NCBI GenBank assembly: GCA_947305775.1
Contig: CAMZEN010000030.1
Coordinates: 1-32,517 of the forward strand
DNA from: an uncultured Verrucomicrobiota bacterium
GTDB lineage: Bacteria; Verrucomicrobiota; Kiritimatiellia; RFP12; UBA1067
DNA length: 32,517 nt
Reading direction: 5' to 3'
Program-made: the position numbers and the translations under genes
Part shown: piece by piece, positions 20,438 through 28,059 of the stretch
Layout of the letters: the number at the start of each line of letters is the position of its first letter
Numbering within the stretch: the stretch's first letter is position 1
The notes under the pieces: generated by a model
What the model saw: only the letters and a program-made list of their open reading frames with translations
Told to the model about the DNA's origin: nothing
The model's database searches: none

Positions 20438-21217
20438 ATGGCAAACGAGAATACTGTCGTGCAGGAGGTTCCCAACTGGACGGGGACGCTCTTGGCGAAC
20501 GGCGAGTTCCTGAACTACACCAAGGCGATTGTTGGGGCGCTCAACGGCCTCGACCACACGAAGGTGCCGGTCGGGGAGCCGCTTGCGGAGCTGGACGCCA
20601 CGAACCAGCGCCTTACCGACTTCATCAACGAGTCGCGGCAGTATGCTTCGACGAGCGAGATCGCGCGGCAGGACGCTCGGCGCGATGCGTACTTCAAGGC
20701 GATGTGGCGTGCGCTGGAGCAGCTGGAGGAGTTGGGCGAAGACGTTCCGGCGGGGGCGTCGGCGCACCTTGTGCTGTCCAAGATCGGCACCTACAAGGGG
20801 GCGTACGCGCATTCGATCGTGAAGGAGACGGAGGAGCTGCACGGTCTGGCGTTCGACCTGCAGAAGAACCCTGAGGCGGTGGAGGCGATCACGAAGCTCG
20901 GGATGCTGCCGTGGCTGAACGGGATGTGCGCGGCGAACGATGAGGTGGAGAGGCTCTATTCGAGCCGCACTGAGGAGAGGTCGGAGCGCGAGGCGTCCAA
21001 GGGCGGGGATTCGACCGCGTCGCTAAGGAAGACGGCGGCGGGGCTCGTCTCGACCATCATCCGCCGCGTGAACGTCACGTGCGAGATCAATCCGTCGGAG
21101 GACGCGACGAGCGCGGCGAACTCGCTCATCGGCATCATCAAGCAGTACAAGCTCGTCGCCTCGGCGCACAAGACCACGAAAAAGGACGACCCTGAGCCCA
21201 ACGCGGCTCAGGGTTGA
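20438..21217 (+). CDS. DUF6261-like helical protein
   Basis: 259 aa, with GGGAGAAAGGAAA before the ATG. There is no signal peptide. The sequence is almost all helical, with the pattern of DUF6261 proteins: NGEFLNYTKAIVGALNGLD, then TDFINESRQYASTSEIARQDARRDAYFKAMWRALEQLEEL, then LGMLPWLNGMCAANDEVERLYSSRTEER. The end is a Lys-rich, disordered tail. The function is unknown. It lies between two sets of hairpins and seems to be a single-gene unit. The family identification is from pattern only. Confidence 0.6.
   Translation: MANENTVVQEVPNWTGTLLANGEFLNYTKAIVGALNGLDHTKVPVGEPLAELDATNQRLTDFINESRQYASTSEIARQDARRDAYFKAMWRALEQLEELGEDVPAGASAHLVLSKIGTYKGAYAHSIVKETEELHGLAFDLQKNPEAVEAITKLGMLPWLNGMCAANDEVERLYSSRTEERSEREASKGGDSTASLRKTAAGLVSTIIRRVNVTCEINPSEDATSAANSLIGIIKQYKLVASAHKTTKKDDPEPNAAQG
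21190..21213 (+). terminator. GC-rich hairpin overlapping the end of the DUF6261-like gene
   Basis: CCCTGAGCC (21190-21198) and GGCTCAGGG (21205-21213) form a perfect 9-bp stem with a 6-nt loop, within the last codons and 2 bp before the stop. There is no T run. Confidence 0.45.
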
Positions 21218-21239
21218 CGCGAGCGGTCGCGTAAAGGCG

Positions 21240-21283
21240 GCGAGGGGGCGCGGCAAACACGCGTCCCCTCGCTCTTTGTTTGT
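21240..21283 (+). terminator. Intrinsic terminator after the DUF6261-like gene
   Basis: GCGAGGGG (21240-21247) pairs with CCCCTCGC (21265-21272), with inner CGCG pairs, followed by TCTTTGTTTGT. This is typical rho-independent form. Confidence 0.7.
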
Positions 21284-21317
21284 GGCGGGCCGTCGCGGGG
21301 CGGCAGTGGCTAAGCCA

Positions 21318-21346
21318 TTGAGTCAGCGGACAAATTATGGGATAAT
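21318..21346 (+). promoter_or_regulatory. Promoter of the GDPD gene
   Basis: TTGAGT (21318-21323), a 17-bp spacer and GATAAT (21341-21346), about 50 bp before the start codon. Confidence 0.6.
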
Positions 21347-21396
21347 ATACGCGGCAAAGGCACTGGGTGCCGTAAGTAAGACAGATAGGAAGCTTT

Positions 21397-22278
21397 GTGA
21401 ATATGGTTAGATTTGCAACTTGTCTTGTGGCGGTGATGGTTGCTGCGACTAGTGTCGCAGGGACGAATGGCGTGATGGTTGCGAGCCATCGCGCCGACTG
21501 GCAGTTTGCGCCGGAGAATTCGCTTGAGTCGCTGAAGAATGCGATAGCGTTTGGCGCGGACATAATCGAAACCGACGTGCGCATGACGAAGGATGGCCAC
21601 ATCGTGATCATGCACGATTACGCCGTCAACCGCACCACCAACGGCAGCGGCTACATTGGCGACCTTACGCTGGATGAGATTCGCGCTTTGCGGCTTCGGG
21701 ACAACCTCGGCGCGATGACGCCTTATCAGGTGCCGACACTTGAGGAGTTCATCGCCGTCGCTAAAGGCAAGGTTTGGCTTTATCTCGACAAGGCCATCTA
21801 CGACCTGCCGGGACACGAGGAAGGCACTCTAGTCAGAAAGCTCCTTGAAATCGCCCGCGCAAACGGCACTTTGGAAGAGACGGTATTCGTTCTCCCGTGG
21901 CCCTACGAAAAGGCAAAGCGAATTTTCGGCGACGATTTGGAGAAGGTGCGCTACTGCCCTGTCATTGAAGATAAGATACCCGACCTCGAAGCGTATGTTG
22001 ACGAATACATCGAGAAGTTGCGTCCGTTCGCGTTCCAGTTTCGAATGGCATCGCTCGACTCCAAGACATACGCGCAGCTGCCGAAGGTACTCGCCTCGGG
22101 CTCGCGGGCTTTCATCGCCGCGACTTGGTCCAATCATACGGCGGGTCACGACGACCGCGTATCCATCTTCGAGTCGCCCGACAAGGGCTGGGGCTGGCTC
22201 GTCGAGCAAGGCTTCACAATCATCGAGACAAACCACACCCGTGAACTTGTCAGGTATCTGAAAGAGATTGAACGGTGA
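21397..22278 (+). CDS. Glycerophosphodiester phosphodiesterase family protein, exported
   Basis: 293 aa from GTG 21397 (AGGA 6 nt upstream); the ATG two codons later is the alternative. The signal peptide is MVRFATCLVAVMVAATSVAG. The GDPD active-site set is present: His31-Arg32 in SHRADWQFAPENS with Glu40 and Asn41, Glu58 and Asp60 in IIETDVRMTKDG, and His73 in IVIMHD. The TIM barrel continues with VWLYLDKAIYD and ends FTIIETNHTRELVRYL. It would hydrolyse glycerophosphodiesters in the periplasm to alcohol and glycerol-3-phosphate; related proteins act on other phosphodiesters. The stop overlaps the start of a small remnant ORF. Confidence 0.9.
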   Translation: MNMVRFATCLVAVMVAATSVAGTNGVMVASHRADWQFAPENSLESLKNAIAFGADIIETDVRMTKDGHIVIMHDYAVNRTTNGSGYIGDLTLDEIRALRLRDNLGAMTPYQVPTLEEFIAVAKGKVWLYLDKAIYDLPGHEEGTLVRKLLEIARANGTLEETVFVLPWPYEKAKRIFGDDLEKVRYCPVIEDKIPDLEAYVDEYIEKLRPFAFQFRMASLDSKTYAQLPKVLASGSRAFIAATWSNHTAGHDDRVSIFESPDKGWGWLVEQGFTIIETNHTRELVRYLKEIER

Positions 22279-22394
22279 AACGCCTGTTTGCCATACTGTC
22301 GCTTGTTGCATGTCTTGCCGCGCCCTATGAGTCTGCGACGTTTTATGGTAGAATACACAACAAACATTCTGATTCTGCAGTAAGGAAATCATAG
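22275..22394 (+). pseudogene. 39-codon signal-peptide remnant
   Basis: GTG 22275 overlaps the GDPD stop and gives MKRLFAILSLVACLAAPYESA, a complete signal-peptide-like start, then about 18 unrelated residues and TAG at 22392-22394, just before the thioesterase ATG. It looks like the beginning of an exported-protein gene whose body is lost. A real 39-aa peptide is possible but less likely. Confidence 0.4.
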
Positions 22395-22395
22395 G

Positions 22396-23130
22396 ATGAG
22401 CGACACATTCGGAGAGTATTCGTGGGCGGTCAGGACGTACGAGTGCGGACCTGACGGTGTGGCGACGATGGCGTCCGTCTGCAACTGGTTGCAGGAGGCT
22501 GCGAGCCTTAACGCCGAGGCGTTGTCGTTTTCGAAGTCGAACTTCGAGGCGTCCGGCGAGAACATCTCGTGGGTGCTGACGCATCTAAAGGTGCGGATGT
22601 CGCGCTTTCCGAAGTGGGGCGAAACCGTCTCGATACTCACGTTCCCGCGAGGCGGACGGAAGATTGTGGCCTATCGCGATTTCGTCCTTTTCGGCGAGGA
22701 CGGTGGCGAGATTGGCCATGCGACAAGCGAATGGATGCTCATCGATCTAGCGTCCCGCAAGGTCGTCGCTATTCCGGAAGGCGTCTTCGCGGCGGCGAAT
22801 ACGGTCCGCGAACCTGTTTTTGGCGACGAGCCTTTCGCGAAGTTGCGGTGGGATTGCCGCGAGACGTCGTCCGACGCGCTCGTCTTCCGCGCAAGGCGCG
22901 GCGACATCGATTTGAACGGGCACGTCAACAACGTCCACTACATCGAATGGCTGATGGAGGGGCGTCCCGAGGCGGCGGGGGCCTGCCGCGAACTCGACAT
23001 AGTGTTCAAGTCGGAGACGCTTGCAGGGGAGGAGGTCCGCGTAGAATCCGTGGAGGTCGAGCCCGGTATATTCGTACACCGCGTGTACGCGCCCGACGGA
23101 CGTGACCATGTCTTGGCGCGAACAAGATAG
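22396..23130 (+). CDS. Acyl-ACP thioesterase (FatA/FatB-like)
   Basis: 244-aa double hot-dog protein that releases fatty acids from acyl carrier protein in the cytoplasm. The first hot-dog covers about residues 5-130: NWLQEAASLNAEALSFS, then ISWVLTHLKVRMSRFPKWGETVSILTFPRG, then IGHATSEWMLIDLASRKVVAIPE. The second has the family's active-site stretch DIDLNGHVNNVHYIEWLMEG (Asp172, Asn174, His176). Length is normal for bacterial members, which often control short or medium chain products. The ATG at 22396 has AAGGAA upstream. A possible -10, TAGAAT, lies at 22349-22354. Confidence 0.9.
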   Translation: MSDTFGEYSWAVRTYECGPDGVATMASVCNWLQEAASLNAEALSFSKSNFEASGENISWVLTHLKVRMSRFPKWGETVSILTFPRGGRKIVAYRDFVLFGEDGGEIGHATSEWMLIDLASRKVVAIPEGVFAAANTVREPVFGDEPFAKLRWDCRETSSDALVFRARRGDIDLNGHVNNVHYIEWLMEGRPEAAGACRELDIVFKSETLAGEEVRVESVEVEPGIFVHRVYAPDGRDHVLARTR

Positions 23131-23182
23131 GCGTGAACAGATCAGGCGACTTTGGCTGCAAACTTGAAATGGAGGATTCAAA

Positions 23183-23818
23183 ATGAAAGTACTGCTCATA
23201 AACGCAAGCCCCCACAAGGACGGCAACACTGCGCGGGCGCTTAAGGAAATCGCCGACACTCTCAATGCGGAGGGCGTGGGAAGCAAAGACTTTTGGCTTG
23301 GCGTGAAGCCTGTTCGCGGATGCGTCGTCTGCGGCAAGTGCCGCGAAGCCAATCCAGGACGCTGCGCATTCGACGACGATGTCGCGAATCGCATAATCGA
23401 GGCGCTTGCTGATGTGGATGGGGTTGTGTTTGGCTCGCCCGTATATTATGGGCAGCCAGCAGGCCATCTCCTCGCCGTAATGCAGCGCGTTTGCTTTGCA
23501 GGCGGCGGAAACATCAATGGCAAGCCGGTCGCCAATGTGGCGATATGCCGGCGCGGCGGTTCGACGGCGGCGTACCAGACGATGAACATGATGTTCGAGA
23601 TGCTGAATTGCCCAATAGTCACATCGCAGTATTGGAACGTTGCGTTCGGTCGCGCGCCTGGCGAAGTTGCGCAGGATGCAGAGGGCATGCAGACCATGCG
23701 CACCCTCGCGCGCAACATGGCGTGGCTCCTCAAGAACCTTCGCGGCGAAAATGCAGTGCCGCGCACACCGCAAGAACCATGGAAGCCGATGAGCTTCATA
23801 CGAGATTCCGATTCGTGA
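23183..23818 (+). CDS. Flavodoxin-family NAD(P)H-dependent oxidoreductase
   Basis: 211 aa, with GGAGG 7 nt before the ATG. The FMN loop is INASPHKDGNTARAL. A cysteine cluster follows (GCVVCGKCREANPGRCAFDDD), then VVFGSPVYYGQPAGHLLAVMQR and the flavin-side loop CRRGGSTAAYQTMNMMFEMLNCP. It is the third member of the CxxC FMN-reductase type in this window. It stands 23 nt before the AmmeMemoRadiSam genes and is probably co-transcribed with them. It might supply electrons to the radical SAM enzyme, but that is speculation. Confidence 0.88.
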   Translation: MKVLLINASPHKDGNTARALKEIADTLNAEGVGSKDFWLGVKPVRGCVVCGKCREANPGRCAFDDDVANRIIEALADVDGVVFGSPVYYGQPAGHLLAVMQRVCFAGGGNINGKPVANVAICRRGGSTAAYQTMNMMFEMLNCPIVTSQYWNVAFGRAPGEVAQDAEGMQTMRTLARNMAWLLKNLRGENAVPRTPQEPWKPMSFIRDSDS

Positions 23819-23841
23819 CCATCAGCTGGAAGGTTGCTTAG

Positions 23842-25272
23842 ATGACCATTGAAAGCACGCTCGCCGGAACGTGGTATCCCGGGACGGAACGGGAGATCCG
23901 CTCTCTCGCAGCCGAATGGGAGCTGTCTGTGGACGCGGATGGTGCAACTGCGGTTGCGAACCCGAACATCCTTATTCTGCCGCATGCAGGTTGGGCCTAC
24001 TCTGGATTGACTGCGTGGCGGGCGGTGCGCCTTGTTCGCGGTGCCAAGTTCGACCGCGTCGTCGTGCTTGCGCCGAGTCATCGGGCATGGATTGAAAACC
24101 GGTTGGTCGCCCCTGACGCGAGCGCAGTCTCGACGCCGCTTGGTGAGATTCCGGTCGACAGGGAATGGATTGACCGACTCGCTTTGCTTGCTCCGGTTGT
24201 ACGCAACGACAAGGTGCACCGTGCTGAACATTCGGCGCAGATTGAGTATCCGCTTCTGCAACTTGCGCTTGGCGATGGATTCTCGGTAGTCCCGCTCGTC
24301 ATGGGGTCCTTCGGTGCTGACCAGATGGCCATGTGCGCGCGCGCGATCATGAAGCTGATGGACGACAGAACGCTTCTTGTGGTTTCCTCCGACTTCACGC
24401 ATTATGGAGAAGACTTTGGCTATACCCCATACGGGAAAACAGGAAGCGAAGATGTCCGCAGCAATGTCGCCTCCGTTGACTACGAGGCGTTTTCGCACAT
24501 CTCAAAGTGTGATGCCGACGCTTTCGCCGCGTTCATAGGCAAGACAGGAGCAACGATTTGCGGACATGTTCCCATTGAGCTCGCGCTGCGCGCCGCTGGG
24601 AAGAACGCCTCGTTCACTCGCATAGCCTACGCTACTTCGGGTGACGAGGAAGGGGACTTTTCGCGCTTCGTGTGCTACATGGCTGTCGTGGGACGCGTCG
24701 AATGGTCCGGTGGCGAGAAGGGCGTTCTTGATTCGGCGACGCGAAACTTTCTGTTGCGAGTGGCCCGTGAATCGCTTGAGCATGCCGTGCGCGGAGATGG
24801 CAGGTTAAAATTGCCGCGAGCGGATGTCCCATCCGCGGCGCTTGCAAAGATGGGTGCGTTCGTTACGCTGAACGACAGGACTACCGGCGCCTTGCGCGGT
24901 TGCATTGGCGAGATCATGCCGATGCGCCCGTTGGTGGATGCCGTGGTTGCGCGTGCGGTGGACTCAGCCTTGCACGATCCGCGCTTCATGCCGGTCACGG
25001 AACGCGAACTCGGAAACATCCGTGTCGAGGTCTCGGCTCTAACGCCGCCAAAGCCGGTTGCGTCGTGGCGGGATATAGTGCTTGGGCGTGACGGTATGAC
25101 GCTCGAAAAGGGCAATGCGTTTGCGGTGTTCCTGCCCCAGGTCGCGCCAGAGCAGGGGTGGGACCTTGCGAACACGCTTTCATTCCTGTCGCAGAAGGCT
25201 GGGCTGTCGGCGGACGCTTGGCGCGAAGGAGCGAAGTTCGAGACTTTCCAGGCGGAAGTCTTCCATGAGTGA
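23842..25272 (+). CDS. Fused AmmeMemoRadiSam B (MEMO1) and A (AMMECR1) protein
   Basis: 476 aa, two domains. Residues 1-285 are a MEMO1-like domain related to class III extradiol dioxygenases: LPHAGWAYSG (His48), VVVLAPSHRAW (His80), HSAQIEYPLLQ, SSDFTHYG (Asp184, His187) and CGHVPIE (Cys240). His48, His80 and Cys240 correspond by position to the metal ligands reported for human MEMO1 (His49, His81, Cys244). Residues 295-476 are an AMMECR1 domain with the invariant LRGCIG at 351-356 and AVDSALHDPRF. The two proteins are often separate genes beside a radical SAM gene; here they are joined. The system's reaction is unknown. Its stop overlaps the radical SAM start by 8 bp. Confidence 0.93.
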   Translation: MTIESTLAGTWYPGTEREIRSLAAEWELSVDADGATAVANPNILILPHAGWAYSGLTAWRAVRLVRGAKFDRVVVLAPSHRAWIENRLVAPDASAVSTPLGEIPVDREWIDRLALLAPVVRNDKVHRAEHSAQIEYPLLQLALGDGFSVVPLVMGSFGADQMAMCARAIMKLMDDRTLLVVSSDFTHYGEDFGYTPYGKTGSEDVRSNVASVDYEAFSHISKCDADAFAAFIGKTGATICGHVPIELALRAAGKNASFTRIAYATSGDEEGDFSRFVCYMAVVGRVEWSGGEKGVLDSATRNFLLRVARESLEHAVRGDGRLKLPRADVPSAALAKMGAFVTLNDRTTGALRGCIGEIMPMRPLVDAVVARAVDSALHDPRFMPVTERELGNIRVEVSALTPPKPVASWRDIVLGRDGMTLEKGNAFAVFLPQVAPEQGWDLANTLSFLSQKAGLSADAWREGAKFETFQAEVFHE

Positions 25273-26101
25273 GGTTGCTTGCGATACTTGTCCGCGCCAC
25301 TGTCGCCTAAATGAAGGTGCCATTGGATTCTGCCGCGCACGCAAGGCGGAAGGCGGGAGAGTAGTCGCGGCGAACTACGGGTGCATAACTTCGCTTGCGC
25401 TCGATCCTATTGAAAAGAAACCCATAGCGTTCTTTCATCCTGGTGAGAACATACTTTCGGTCGGCAGTTTCGGATGCAATCTGCGTTGTCCCTTTTGTCA
25501 GAACGATTCGATTTCGCAAAGCGGTTTGGGCGAAGTGCCCTATCAGGTCGTTTCTCCGAGTGAACTAGCCGATCTTGCGCTTAAGGTAAAGCGCGAACGC
25601 GGCAACCTTGGCGTCGCATATACTTATAACGAGCCTCTTGTCGGCTGGGAGTTCGTGCGGGATACGGCGAAGGAGGTTCGTTCACGAGGGATGCTTAACG
25701 TTCTTGTGTCGAACGGTTGCGCCGAAGAATCTGTAATTGGAGAAATAGCGCCACTCGTCGATGCCGCGAACATCGACTTGAAGGGGCCATCGCAAGAATA
25801 CTACGATTGGATTGGTGGCGACTTCGCTGCTGTCTGCAGGACGATTCGGATGCTGCACGAGGTCGGATGCCATGTGGAAGTTACAACACTGATCGTGCCC
25901 GGACGCAACGACAAAGAAAGCGACATTGATGAAGTATCCGCATTCATCGAGTCTGTTTCGCCGGAGATACCGCTTCACGTTACACGCTTCTTTCCACGAT
26001 ATAATATGATGGGGGCCCATCCAACTCCAATTGCGACTGTCTTTCGTCTGGCTGATGTCGCCCGACGAAGGCTTCGTCGCGTCCTAACAGGAAACTGTTG
26101 A
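25265..26101 (+). CDS. AmmeMemoRadiSam system radical SAM enzyme
   Basis: 278 aa from the ATG at 25265, which overlaps the end of the fused B-A gene; the frame is open further upstream but without family sequence. The N-terminal Cys motif (CDTCPRHC and GFC: residues 6, 9, 13, 23) precedes the radical SAM cluster CNLRCPFC (71, 75, 78), which binds the [4Fe-4S] cluster and S-adenosylmethionine. Further motifs are VAYTYNEPLVGWEF, VLVSNGC and ANIDLKGPSQEYYDWIGG, as in pyruvate formate-lyase-activating-enzyme-like proteins. Together with the fused partner it makes a complete system. A terminator follows directly. Confidence 0.92.
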   Translation: MSEVACDTCPRHCRLNEGAIGFCRARKAEGGRVVAANYGCITSLALDPIEKKPIAFFHPGENILSVGSFGCNLRCPFCQNDSISQSGLGEVPYQVVSPSELADLALKVKRERGNLGVAYTYNEPLVGWEFVRDTAKEVRSRGMLNVLVSNGCAEESVIGEIAPLVDAANIDLKGPSQEYYDWIGGDFAAVCRTIRMLHEVGCHVEVTTLIVPGRNDKESDIDEVSAFIESVSPEIPLHVTRFFPRYNMMGAHPTPIATVFRLADVARRRLRRVLTGNC

Positions 26102-26114
26102 ATGTTCCACCATA

Positions 26115-26148
26115 ATCGCCAATGATTGCTCGTTGGCGATTTATTTTA
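26115..26148 (+). terminator. Intrinsic terminator after the AmmeMemoRadiSam genes
   Basis: ATCGCCAA (26115-26122) and TTGGCGAT (26133-26140) form a perfect 8-bp stem with a 10-nt loop, followed by TTATTTTA. It separates the unit from the mraZ promoter. Confidence 0.8.
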
Positions 26149-26177
26149 TGCAAATAAAAAATATTTAATATTTGCTA

Positions 26178-26206
26178 TTGCACTCTGGTGGGTTAAAGTG
26201 TATAAT
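26178..26206 (+). promoter_or_regulatory. mraZ promoter
   Basis: TTGCAC (26178-26183), a 17-bp spacer and TATAAT (26201-26206). Only 11 bp separate the -10 box from the mraZ ATG, so the mRNA leader would be about 5 nt or less and no ribosome binding site fits. Confidence 0.75.
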
Positions 26207-26217
26207 AGTGTCACAAA

Positions 26218-26703
26218 ATGTCAAAGGAAGGCAAGCAGAGTGTCGCTGAGTCGACGAGCGCTGAATCCAGCGTCCTTGTGGGACGTAGCGACCATGCTTT
26301 GGATCCCAAGAAGCGTCTTACCATTCCAAGCGGATGGCGGACCGACATGGGTAACCCGAAGTTCGTGTATGTGATGCCAGACCGAAAGGAGAGGTGCCTG
26401 AATCTTCTGCCGAAGGCGGAGATGGATGTGCTCCTGTCTAAGATACGCGAAAAGGCGCTTTTTGATCCGGCGCTGAATCGCATATATCAGGTTATTGGCG
26501 CGCAGAGCGAACGGCTTGACCTTGACGTGCAGGGACGAATCCGCATAAGCGACAGGCTCCTTCAGTTTGCGAACTTGACGACGACGGTTGCGATGGTGGG
26601 TTCGTTCCGCATGATCAAGCTTTGGAACCCGGCTGCTTTGGCGCCGGTGGATGAAGTGGACGTTGCTGCACTTGATGCAGCGTTCGAGGCGGCGGGGCTA
26701 TAG
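26218..26703 (+). CDS. mraZ: Transcriptional regulator MraZ
   Basis: 161 aa, longer than usual (about 145) because of an N-terminal extension of about 20 residues before VGRSDHALDPKKRLTIPSGW. Two SpoVT/AbrB-like halves are visible, the second with LDLDVQGRIRISDRLLQFANLTTTVAMVGSFRMIKLW. MraZ forms rings that bind repeats upstream of its own operon and regulate cell-division genes. Gene order mraZ-rsmH-ftsL-ftsI is the conserved start of the division and cell wall cluster. Clear TGGG direct repeats are not evident upstream. The start at 26218 would be almost leaderless; GTG at 26278 is an alternative but has no ribosome site. Confidence 0.9.
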   Translation: MSKEGKQSVAESTSAESSVLVGRSDHALDPKKRLTIPSGWRTDMGNPKFVYVMPDRKERCLNLLPKAEMDVLLSKIREKALFDPALNRIYQVIGAQSERLDLDVQGRIRISDRLLQFANLTTTVAMVGSFRMIKLWNPAALAPVDEVDVAALDAAFEAAGL

Positions 26704-26716
26704 GATCCAAACTGAA

Positions 26717-27634
26717 ATGGATACGATGCCCGCCAGACACGTTCCGGTTCTCCTTCGGGAGACGATGGCGGCGCTGAACGTGAAACGCGGCGGTCGCTAT
26801 GTTGACGGGACGCTCGGACGTGCCGGGCACGCGAAGGAGATCGTTGCGCTTGGCGGCATGGTCTTGGGAATCGATCGCGACGATCAGGCCATCGCAGAGG
26901 TCGAGGCGATGAAGGTGGACGGCCTGAAGATCGCAAAGGGCAACCATGGAGAGCTTAAGGAAATTGCTGAGTCTAACGGGTGGAGTGAGGTCGATGGGGT
27001 GTTGCTGGACCTTGGCGTGTCGAGTCCTCAGCTGGATGACGCCGGACGCGGGTTCAGCTTTCAGCGCGAGGGACCCCTTGACATGCGCATGGATCGGTCG
27101 CGCAGCGTAACGGCGGCGGCGCTAGTGAACGAAAGCGGAGCGGATCATCTCGAAGAGATATTCCGCAATTTCGGCGAAGAGCCGAACGCGCGCCGCATTG
27201 CGCGCGCCATCGTCGAGCGCCGGGTCGAGAAGCCGTTCGAGACGACGTTGGACCTTGCTGATTTCGTTGAGCGCGTCGTAGGACGCCGCGGGCCGCACCA
27301 TCCGGCGACGCGTGTGTTCCAGGCGCTCAGAATGGATGTGAACGATGAACTCGGCGAGCTGAGGCGCGCGCTTGAAGGCGGCCTAGCGCTTGTCAAGCGA
27401 GGCGGACGCTTCGCCGTGATCACGTTCGAATCGCTGACCGACCGCGAAGTTAAGCGATTTTTCGCGGCGCATGCGGGACGCGAAGTTTCGCTGCAGGGTG
27501 GTGGCAGCGAGTGGCGCGGCGAACTGCCGCGGGTGAAGATTGTTGCGCGCAAGGCCGTAAAGGCCAAGCCGGAGGAAGTCGAATCAAATCCAAGATCCAG
27601 GAGCGCAAAGCTCCGGGTCGCAGAAAAGGAGTAG
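26717..27634 (+). CDS. rsmH: 16S rRNA (cytosine(1402)-N(4))-methyltransferase RsmH
   Basis: 305 aa from the ATG at 26717 (ATG 26726 is also possible). It methylates N4 of C1402 in the decoding centre of 16S rRNA with S-adenosylmethionine. Features are HVPVLLRETMAAL at the start, the SAM-binding YVDGTLGRAGHAKEI with GIDRD, the family signature LLDLGVSSPQLDDAGRGFSF then GPLDMRMD, and HHPATRVFQALRMDVNDEL. The C-terminus has AVITFESLTDREVKRFF. Length and order are normal. It starts 13 nt after mraZ and its end is 4 nt from the ftsL-like gene. Confidence 0.95.
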   Translation: MDTMPARHVPVLLRETMAALNVKRGGRYVDGTLGRAGHAKEIVALGGMVLGIDRDDQAIAEVEAMKVDGLKIAKGNHGELKEIAESNGWSEVDGVLLDLGVSSPQLDDAGRGFSFQREGPLDMRMDRSRSVTAAALVNESGADHLEEIFRNFGEEPNARRIARAIVERRVEKPFETTLDLADFVERVVGRRGPHHPATRVFQALRMDVNDELGELRRALEGGLALVKRGGRFAVITFESLTDREVKRFFAAHAGREVSLQGGGSEWRGELPRVKIVARKAVKAKPEEVESNPRSRSAKLRVAEKE

Positions 27635-27638
27635 GGAA

Positions 27639-28052
27639 ATGAAGAAGAACCGCAAGCGTTCTAAGAAAATGTCTGTAATGGCGTCCCGCTCGATGCACGT
27701 CGGGGGCGTGCTTATGATGTTCTTTGTGATGGTCATCGTAAACCTGTTGGCTTCATCGAGCTGCAACCAGCTTATGAAGTCCATAGGCGAGAAGGAGCGT
27801 CAGCTGACGAAGCTCGAGAACGACCGCGCCCGCGAGAGCGCGCGTTGGGACGCCATGAAGACATCCGAAAACCTCGACCGTGCGCTTCTCAAGTTCGGCT
27901 TGTCTATGAAGTACCCGCGCGCCGATCAGATCGTTCGCATGGACTCGCATGGACGCCCCAAGCCCGGACAGCTTTCCGTGGCTCGCGCCTCCCGTCGTTC
28001 GTCGAACGCCGTAAATACGGCTCAAGTGAACAGGGCTCGAAAGGTGCGGTGA
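27639..28052 (+). CDS. ftsL: FtsL-like cell division protein
   Basis: 137 aa, with GGAG 8-10 nt before the ATG. A basic cytoplasmic N-terminus (MKKNRKRSKK) is followed by one membrane helix (about 20-38, VGGVLMMFFVMVIVNLLA) and a heptad-like periplasmic coiled coil (QLMKSIGEKERQLTKLENDRARESARWDAM). FtsL is poorly conserved in sequence; the call rests on this topology and on the position between rsmH and ftsI. The C-terminal part is longer and more basic than in E. coli FtsL. It would link FtsB and FtsI-FtsW at the division site. Confidence 0.75.
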   Translation: MKKNRKRSKKMSVMASRSMHVGGVLMMFFVMVIVNLLASSSCNQLMKSIGEKERQLTKLENDRARESARWDAMKTSENLDRALLKFGLSMKYPRADQIVRMDSHGRPKPGQLSVARASRRSSNAVNTAQVNRARKVR

Positions 28053-28059
28053 CATAATC

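Noticed and set aside
26178..26217. MraZ-binding TGGG direct repeats upstream of mraZ
   Set aside because: Only one clear TGGG is seen in the promoter; spaced repeats of the known pattern could not be made out.
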